NCBI GenBank assembly: GCA_002633005.1
Contig: NMRA01000004.1
Coordinates: forward strand, 706,802-770,801
Origin: Phoronis australis
Taxonomy: Eukaryota; Phoronida; Phoronidae
Direction: 5' to 3'
Length of the DNA stretch: 64,000 nt
Shown: piece by piece, positions 61,301-64,000 of the stretch
Position numbering within the stretch: position 1 is the first letter of the stretch
Layout of the letters: the number at the start of each line of letters is the position of its first letter
Position numbers and translations under genes: made by a program
Notes under the pieces: model-generated
What the model was told of the DNA's origin: nothing
Database searches by the model: none
Seen by the model: only the letters and a program-made list of their open reading frames with translations

Positions 61301-63551
61301 CACTGTTAGACGGGGACTATGAATTGAGCGACGCTTGCGACAAAGTTTTTCCAACGTTGACAATGTCCTCGGATATCAGTTATGTGCTCCAAACTTTACG
61401 TTTTAAAGATTTAAATGAACACGTCGTAGTTGTTATCCGTTATTATGTCAAATCCGGGTTCGACAACCTTTAATATAACACAGCATTTCGAACAGAAAAG
61501 AACAGGGATGAACAAAATCAACGAACCAGTGTAATCGTTTCGTTTGACAGCCACGTGATTTCCGAGTCACTTTCTACAGTTGCCAAAGCCATGTCCCTAT
61601 GTGCGCAGTCTTCCTCAGCCTCTATCCAATTAAGCTTGGGTGACTCGACGAAAATATACTCGTTATCACCGTGCTGACGGTAGTGCGTCACGTTACCTGA
61701 AAAGTGTGGGAGGTGGGTAATTTGTACAGAGAATCTTATAAGCAGCCTAACCTTTGTAGGCATCCCGATACTAAGTTCATTTATAACCAGGATACTAGTC
61801 ATAACCGTAGAATGAGCTGCAGCTGGTATGCTGAATGAGTGTCATTTTGTGGATAAAAAGTTGAGTTTGTAAATAGCACAATTCTGAAGAGTAGACTTCA
61901 TCCCCAAAATACAAACGAAGTAACGTTTCAATATTTCCAATTTCTGATGGGAAATAAATGCGTTTTTCAGACTTACCTTTTTTGCATACGAACTTGAGTT
62001 CATGGTCACACGGATGAGCAAACCAATGAGCTAGGCCACTTGACATAACAGCGCAATTGTTTTCAATGCCATTTTCATTAGGTTGCTGGTCGGAAAATCC
62101 TAAAAGGAGAAAGTATGTCTTGCATGTTCACGAGCTATGTGACAGTTAATAAAGGGATTTTGTCATTTTCTTGTCAAAATGGCCGATTAATACTGGCTAA
62201 CAAGTGGGCAGACTTTATTGGCAGTTCATAATCCGAACAAACAAAATTTGCCGTAATATTCGTGGAAGTTCAACTGTCAAAGTTGTGCTTCCGTACAAAG
62301 GAAATTACCTTGATGAACATAATATTAACAACTACAGGCCTATCTCTCTTCTTCCTGTCTTCTACAGATTATTTGAAAAAAAATTCCTATGACCAGCTTT
62401 TTGACTACCTTTCTACAAACAATCTGTTATATGAACATCAATGTGATTTTTAGAAAGTATATGATCTACTGAATTTGGAACATTCGAACTAGCTGACAGA
62501 ATTAATGAACAGCTGAACAAGGGGATAAACTCAACAACCATCTTTTTTGTAGAAGTTTTAAAAGCTTTTGACATAATACATCACTGAAACTTGCTAGATA
62601 AACTTTTTTTATGGTATAACAGGAGTCGAACTCACATTCTTCAAAAATTATTTAACCAATCGATCGTATTATGTTTTCTTTAACCCTTCCAAAAATCAAC
62701 TATCATAACACGTGTACCACAAGGACCTACTCCTCCTTTTTATTATTTACATAAATGACTTCGACATATCCACCTCTCCTGTGACTCTTATGCTGAGGAT
62801 ACCTATCTTATACACACAGCTTCGTCTAAAAAAACAACGAACAGAAAATTGGAATTAAGAATAAGCTATCAGACAGACATATTCAAATGGATATCAATCA
62901 ACATATTGTCATTAAATGTCATCAAAATTAAATATATGGTATTATACTTCTCTCAAAAATGCCTCAGAATTCAATACCCAAGCTTACAATAAATATTCAA
63001 AACCTAACTTTCGTTAAAACATTTAAGTATCTGGGAATAGCGTTTGATGATTCTTTACCCTGGTCTGAACTTATTATTCTAGTGGGAACAAAAATTGTAC
63101 AAACCTGAGGCGTACTCTATAAACTCCAAAAATATCTACCTTTAATCAAAATGAAAACGATTTACTACCCCTTGATCCGCACGCACTTAACGTTTGTCAT
63201 CACAACATTGGGCTTTAAAATTTTTATTTGTTAGCACAACAGAAACAACAGATCAATTAAAACTTATCGTTCACCAGATCTCTTAAGAAACTTATCACAA
63301 CTACAATCCTTTACTCAAAACTCCATTTTTTCAAATCGATCACAGCAACTCAGCATACATTAACCATGCACTTGTGGCGTAATTTTGCGTGGTCTTGCGT
63401 GATCTCACTAGTATCATAAGATATTTGGTCTACGGAACGCTACCCTGGGCTGTAGTGACTTACCAGTATACGTCAAATTAGTCCCGTCAGGCCGCTGGTA
63501 AACCCCTTCGATGTGTTGGTCGTGTACGCCGATCCAAAATGGAGCAGGTCC
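37598..63551 (-). CDS. Multi-domain C-type lectin / CCP (sushi) protein, 13 exons, 5' end probably outside window
   Basis: A modular extracellular recognition protein on the minus strand. Exons in transcript order: 63464-63551, 61977-62099, 61527-61696, 61100-61187, 59340-59456, 56867-57046, 55058-55224, 52218-52305, 50613-50732, 42678-42857, 41823-42019, 38923-39013 and 37612-37713. All show AG..GT borders on the minus strand, and every junction is phase-compatible, giving 570 codons. Domain order: CTLD (second half), CTLD, CCP, CTLD, CCP, CTLD. Each full CTLD uses three exons with junction phases 1, 0, 1, 1; each CCP uses one 180-bp exon bounded by phase-1 introns, ideal for exon shuffling. 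No membrane helix was found. The last exon either splices on (GTAAGT at its end) or reads through to TGA at 37598-37600. The first half of the first CTLD and the signal peptide are not securely identified. No lesion was seen in the coding exons. Confidence 0.85.
37612..42019 (-). CDS. CTLD-D (complete, three exons; divergent)
   Basis: Exons 41823-42019 (R-L-D-W-L-A-A-Q-Q-K-C-S-E-M-G-M-D-L-A-T-P ... W-L-L), 38923-39013 (V-F-L-W-I-G-V-H-D-R-N-N-E-G-V-F-Q-R-P-D-D-T) and 37612-37713 (D-P-Y-G-A-T-D-E-N-C ... W-F-D-D-K-C ... Y-S-F-A-C). The EPN triplet is missing (shortened D-P-Y-G), so this domain likely does not bind sugar in the classical way. A frameshifted THAP gene and an assembly gap sit in its first intron. 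Confidence 0.87.
39323..39727 (+). pseudogene. THAP-domain gene, frameshifted, truncated by assembly gap
   Basis: From ATG 39323: M-P-H-C-C-C-V-P-G-C, then L-R-R-F-P-K-D-E and R-T-W-L-A-R, the THAP Cys pair, FP block and Trp. At about 39437 the coding shifts by one base to H-V-K-N-A-A-L-P-V-H ... Y-R-V-C-G-K-H-F-L-P-S-D-Y, which supplies the C-x2-H ligand pair, and stops at TGA 39546-39548. A third frame then reads R-L-K-K-G-T-I-L-S-L-L-I-P-G-S, like the post-THAP linker, up to the N run. Two one-base shifts mean a pseudogene, or sequence errors at a contig end. It is nested in the lectin gene, on the opposite strand. Confidence 0.6.
39728..40284. other. Assembly gap (557 N)
   Basis: A run of N, followed at once by a TG dinucleotide repeat, which probably caused the gap. 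Open frames crossing it are meaningless. Confidence 0.99.
40285..40320. repeat. (TG)n microsatellite at gap edge
   Basis: Eighteen TG units abut the N run; the true length is unknown. Confidence 0.95.
40782..40991. repeat. Dispersed repeat, copy 1 (pairs with 58352-58571)
   Basis: Both copies share GAAATATTTTTC, GGTTC(C/T)AGTATTCGATTATTTT, GTAAACACAAGAT-type, AAATTCAGC and TCCT.ATGAAG blocks in the same order and orientation. Both are in lectin-gene introns, but not at equivalent positions, so this is a dispersed element rather than intron descent. Confidence 0.65.
41068..41116. repeat. (CAG)n-rich triplet repeat
   Basis: CCGCCACCG then an interrupted CAG run. It lies in the intron between the first and second exons of CTLD-D; the Cys/Pro-rich frames over it are artefacts. 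Confidence 0.85.
42678..42857 (-). CDS. CCP/sushi domain 2 exon
   Basis: It is 180 bp, the same length and phase as CCP-1. It shows V-T-C-P-I-D ... D-E-V-H-M-Y-C-Q-E-G-S-Y ... T-R-R-C-L-H-N-N-T-W-S-G ... L-M-C. The T-R-R-C-L-H-N-N-T-W-S-G block is encoded by exactly the same 36 bases as in CCP-1, while the rest of the exon has diverged strongly. Confidence 0.88.
43986..44676. repeat. 345-bp tandem duplication separated by one N (likely assembly artefact)
   Basis: 43986-44330 and 44332-44676 are almost identical (two or three substitutions) and abut the N at 44331. As with 14121-15923, the first copy ends at the N and the second starts right after it, the signature of unmerged overlapping contig ends. 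Confidence 0.88.
44708..44847 (+). promoter_or_regulatory. Promoter-like block with octamer, CRE-like sites and TATA, then a splice donor
   Basis: ATGCAAAT (44708-44715) and several TGACGT(C) motifs (44718-44740) precede TATAAAG at 44741-44747. About 100 bp later CTAACAG meets GTAGGC (donor after 44847). The arrangement suggests a promoter and short first exon feeding the THAP-like frame at 44964. No transcript evidence. Confidence 0.35.
44964..45131 (+). pseudogene. THAP-like N-terminal fragment
   Basis: From ATG 44964: N-F-H-S-C-A-V-W-C-T-S-G-L-Q-K-N-A-N-L, then Y-P-Y-M-K-D-I-M-F-H-I-H-F-P. A C-x3-C pair followed by FH..FP is reminiscent of THAP domains. The frame stops before any C-x2-H pair. 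It may be a first exon or a dead fragment. It follows the promoter-like block at 44708-44847. Confidence 0.3.
45480..46760. repeat. Array of diverged dispersed repeats, block 1
   Basis: Recurring motifs about every 150-250 bp: (T)GGCGCAGAAT, CCGTCCGAAA, ...AATTTCATGAAAAT..., GAAGATA(C)AGAG and GCCACTA(G)G. The same set recurs at 52740-54900. This looks like an old, serially duplicated non-coding repeat family filling the lectin introns. A lone N lies at 46688. Confidence 0.5.
46688..46688. other. Single N, no flanking duplication found
   Basis: Unlike 1942, 15022 and 44331, no repeated sequence flanks this N. It may be an ambiguous base call or a small gap. Confidence 0.6.
49810..49961 (-). 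mobile_element. MITE, relative of 59161-59317 in opposite orientation
   Basis: Its right end CCACAACAGCACTG is one base from the perfect terminal repeat of the 59161 element. The interior GGTGGTTGGCTGCGCCTACGTG and TTTAAATGCCAAAA match the reverse complement of that element. It contains two GGCTGCGCCTAC copies, so it is internally duplicated. Confidence 0.6.
50124..50124. other. Single N, no flanking duplication found
   Basis: An isolated N in a GC-rich stretch. No flanking duplicate seen. Confidence 0.6.
50613..55224 (-). CDS. CTLD-C (complete, three exons)
   Basis: Exons 55058-55224 (L-G-W-S-E-A-Q-E-H-C ... M-N-L-A-T-V-E-N-E-D-E-L-I-W-M), 52218-52305 (H-V-G-A-H-D-Q-Y-R-E-G-Y-F-Q-R-P-D-N-S-S) and 50613-50732 (F-R-Q-G-E-P-N-G-D-E-H-E-N-C ... 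I-S-C ... L-Q-F-I-C). The usual W-I-G is H-V-G here. EPN is kept and WND lost. The heat-shock-element cassette lies in the intron between the last two exons. Confidence 0.86.
51085..51658 (+). mobile_element. LTR-like transcription cassette (candidate solo LTR)
   Basis: About 570 bp in LTR-like order. A U3-like part has a 64-bp tandem duplication (GATGATGT.ATTTGTTTACT at 51085 and 51149) and heat-shock-type elements. Then TATAAAT at 51332-51338, an initiator-like TCAGAATC about 30 bp on, an R/U5-like stretch, AATAAA at 51588-51593, and a terminal TGTAACA at 51658. I could not place a TG 5' terminus, a target-site duplication, a primer-binding site or internal gag/pol. The alternative is a host heat-shock promoter driving a short RNA. 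It lies in the intron between CTLD-C exons 2 and 3, antisense to the lectin gene. Confidence 0.4.
51118..51338 (+). promoter_or_regulatory. Array of heat-shock elements upstream of a TATA box
   Basis: HSF sites are alternating nGAAn units. Matches to GAAnnTTCnnGAA: 51118-51130 (last unit GAG), 51182-51194 (last unit GGA) and 51227-51239 (last unit GAG). 51272-51289 is a perfect four-unit TTC-GAA-TTC-GAA run. 51306-51318 is a half-degraded site. TATAAAT follows 14 bp after the last one. Five sites in 200 bp with correct 5-bp register ahead of a TATA box is a strong heat-shock promoter signature. Confidence 0.6.
52740..54900. repeat. Array of diverged dispersed repeats, block 2
   Basis: The same recurring motifs as 45480-46760: GGCGCAGAA(A/T)(A)CGTC, TTTCATGA(A/T)(A/G)AT, CAGCGGTTTGGCG / GAGTGGTTTGGCG and GCCA.TA(G)G. 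Open frames inside are short and not protein-like. Confidence 0.5.
56867..57046 (-). CDS. CCP/sushi domain 1 exon
   Basis: A single 180-bp exon. Cys pattern: V-H-C-M-P ... D-E-V-H-M-S-C-R-V-G-Y ... T-R-R-C-L-H-N-N-T-W-S-G ... L-T-C, the four-Cys sushi signature with its Trp. N-glycosylation sequons N-A-T, N-V-T, N-L-T and N-N-T are visible. It sits between CTLD-B and CTLD-C. Confidence 0.88.
57398..57533. repeat. (CTG)n-rich triplet repeat
   Basis: About 135 bp of CTG/TTG/CTC-type triplets with interruptions. It lies in the intron between CCP-1 and CTLD-B. Confidence 0.88.
58352..58571. repeat. Dispersed repeat, copy 2 (pairs with 40782-40991)
   Basis: See copy 1. In addition, part of it (about 58370-58450) is repeated in inverted orientation near 57550-57625 (ATAATCGAATACTGG with flanks), suggesting long imperfect inverted ends of an element spanning about 57.55-58.57 kb. 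Confidence 0.55.
58584..58722. repeat. Short minisatellite with CTCTTCGG core (four units, 38-50 bp)
   Basis: CTCTTCGG or TTCTTCGG begins at 58584, 58634, 58674 and 58712. Each is followed by G(C)(G/A)GG.CCC and TATA-rich spacer. CCCG(C/T)TCTTCGGGC can form a small UUCG-loop-like hairpin in RNA. Confidence 0.7.
59161..59317 (+). mobile_element. 157-bp MITE with 14-bp perfect terminal inverted repeats
   Basis: CAGTGCTGTAGTGG (59161-59174) is the exact reverse complement of CCACTACAGCACTG (59304-59317). There is no coding capacity. The element ends 16 bp from the donor hexamer of the last CTLD-B exon (59334-59339). A related inverted copy is at 49810-49961. No clear target-site duplication was seen. 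Confidence 0.7.
59340..61696 (-). CDS. CTLD-B (complete, three exons)
   Basis: Exons 61527-61696 (L-N-W-I-E-A-E-E-D-C then M-A-L-A-T-V-E-S-D-S-E-I-T-W-L), 61100-61187 (P-W-M-G-F-H-D-Q-N-I-E-G-L-F-Q-R-P-D-G-T) and 59340-59456 (A-T-G-E-P-N-G-G-L-M-E-N-C ... L-S-C ... T-S-F-I-C). The mannose-type EPN triplet is kept. The WND calcium ligand motif is gone (A-L-A-D-L), so calcium-dependent sugar binding is uncertain. All four framework Cys are present. Confidence 0.88.
59848..60353. repeat. Foldback structure: two arms of about 200 bp built of about 21-bp units
   Basis: The left arm (59848-60046) and right arm (60152-60353) are inverted copies separated by about 105 bp. Each arm is itself about ten head-to-tail units of 20-22 bp with consensus near CCGG(C/A)CANNTGGTTTTNAAGT. 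Transcription from either strand would give a long imperfect hairpin. There is no coding potential. It lies in the intron between CTLD-B exons 2 and 3. Confidence 0.75.
61977..63551 (-). CDS. CTLD-A (exons 2-3 of the domain; first half missing from window)
   Basis: Exon 63464-63551 reads F-W-I-G-V-H-D-Q-H-I-E-G-V-Y-Q-R-P-D-G-T, the CTLD WIG and EG.. core. Exon 61977-62099 reads F-S-D-Q-Q-P-N-E-N-G-I-E-N-N-C and ends H-P-C-D-H-E-L-K-F-V-C-K-K. Q-P-N sits at the sugar-specificity (EPN/QPD) site. The usual WND is degraded to W-F-A-H. A degenerate LINE (62150-63360) lies in the intron between the two exons. Confidence 0.85.
62150..63360 (+). mobile_element. Degenerate non-LTR retrotransposon (LINE) reverse transcriptase fragment
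   Basis: Frames on the plus strand read I-N-N-Y-R-P-I-S-L-L-P-V (about 62330), then after a shift L-F-D-Y-L-S-T-N-N-L-L-Y-E-H-Q, V-P-Q-G-P (about 62710), Y-I-N-D-F, Y-A-E-D (62789-62800, in place of catalytic YADD), F-K-Y-L-G-I-A-F-D-D-S-L-P-W (about 63030) and V-L-Y-K-L-Q-K-Y-L-P. These are the ordered RT blocks of Jockey/CR1-like LINEs. There are many stops and shifts; no endonuclease domain was seen. It lies in the intron between the two CTLD-A exons, antisense to the lectin gene. Confidence 0.8.
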
Positions 63552-63699
63552 CTGGAAATCGTTGAACGTGACTTTCTAATAAAGTTATTCTATCGAAAGT
63601 ACAATGAGCTTCCATATCTAAGCACTAAGCAAGCATGCATTGCCCTAACTCATGTCTCTTACCATGCCTCAATTACTTTGACAATGAAAGCAATCGTAC

Positions 63700-63945
63700 C
63701 CTTTGATTTTTGCCGTTGAGATGAAAAATCTCAAGAATGTATATGGCAGTAGGACAGTCCGGATTACACAACCATACTTGAATCTTATCCGTCTGTGGAA
63801 TGTTGGATACAATTGGGAAGTTTCCGTTTCCAACACTATTCATAGAATCAGCTGGGCATTTGTAAAACGAGGCCAAAGCAACGCGGTTTCCTACCCCCAG
63901 GACTAAAAAAATTCTATCCGGGACAGTCATAACAAAGTTAGCCAT
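63700..63945 (-). CDS. Unrecognised open exon-like segment upstream of CTLD-A
   Basis: An open frame contains A-S-F-Y-K-C-P-A-D-S and V-W-L-C-N-P-D-C-P-T-A-I-Y-I and has a possible phase-0 donor (GTACGA) at its end. That phase would fit the CTLD-A exon at 63464-63551. Its ATG-led start has only a weak signal-peptide look, and it does not resemble the first half of a CTLD. It may be a leader exon or chance. Confidence 0.25.
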
Positions 63946-64000
63946 AGCAAAACAAGATAAAACCGTACCAGTGTAGCTTGAACAGAGCTGATCCAGGAGG

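Noticed and set aside
1-64000. CRISPR arrays, bacterial operons or prophage
   Set aside because: Spliced genes, nuclear tRNAs and eukaryotic elements throughout. The tandem repeats seen lack a regular repeat-spacer pattern.

Overview
The window is invertebrate-type metazoan DNA. It has long spliced genes with GT..AG introns, nuclear tRNA genes, many decayed transposons and short inverted-repeat elements, and no bacterial gene organisation. The gene content (a complete EXTL3-type heparan-sulfate glycosyltransferase, a non-vertebrate-type AANAT acetyltransferase, and a multi-domain C-type lectin/CCP gene) fits a marine invertebrate, perhaps a non-vertebrate deuterostome such as a lancelet or hemichordate. 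The species cannot be fixed from sequence alone. Two tandem duplications differ by about 1% or less and meet at a single N, which looks like unmerged allelic contig ends from an outbred, heterozygous animal.

Layout. 1-5.85 kb: two near-identical copies of a decayed Merlin (IS1595/ISXO2-like DDE) transposon; the first stops exactly at a single-N junction. 5.85-9.98 kb: no coding sequence recognised. 9.98-23.2 kb (+): EXTL3, reconstructed as seven coding exons and 926 residues. Its introns hold a dead THAP-domain copy, a false tandem duplication, several MITE-like elements and a divergent pair of tRNA-Thr genes (anticodons TGT and CGT). 23.2-30 kb: probable EXTL3 3' region and intergenic DNA. 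29.99-33.22 kb (+): AANAT-like gene, six exons, 167 residues. 33.2-37.6 kb: convergent intergenic space with a GC-rich tandem repeat and a 0.5-kb polypyrimidine tract.

37.6-63.6 kb (-): one large secreted or surface-type gene, convergent with AANAT. Thirteen exons, all in compatible phase, encode CTLD-CTLD-CCP-CTLD-CCP-CTLD. The true 5' end is probably upstream of the window. Its introns are full of unrelated material: a frameshifted THAP gene beside a 557-N gap, another THAP-like fragment, a promoter-like block, diverged dispersed repeats, a MITE family with near-perfect terminal repeats, an LTR-like cassette with a heat-shock-element array, a foldback structure made of about 21-bp units, and a degenerate LINE reverse transcriptase.

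The three intact genes have unrelated jobs: Golgi heparan-sulfate synthesis, arylalkylamine acetylation, and carbohydrate or ligand recognition. No operon-like or pathway cluster is evident. The most interesting signals lie in the introns: the heat-shock-element cassette (about 51.1-51.66 kb) and the 21-bp-unit foldback (59.85-60.35 kb).
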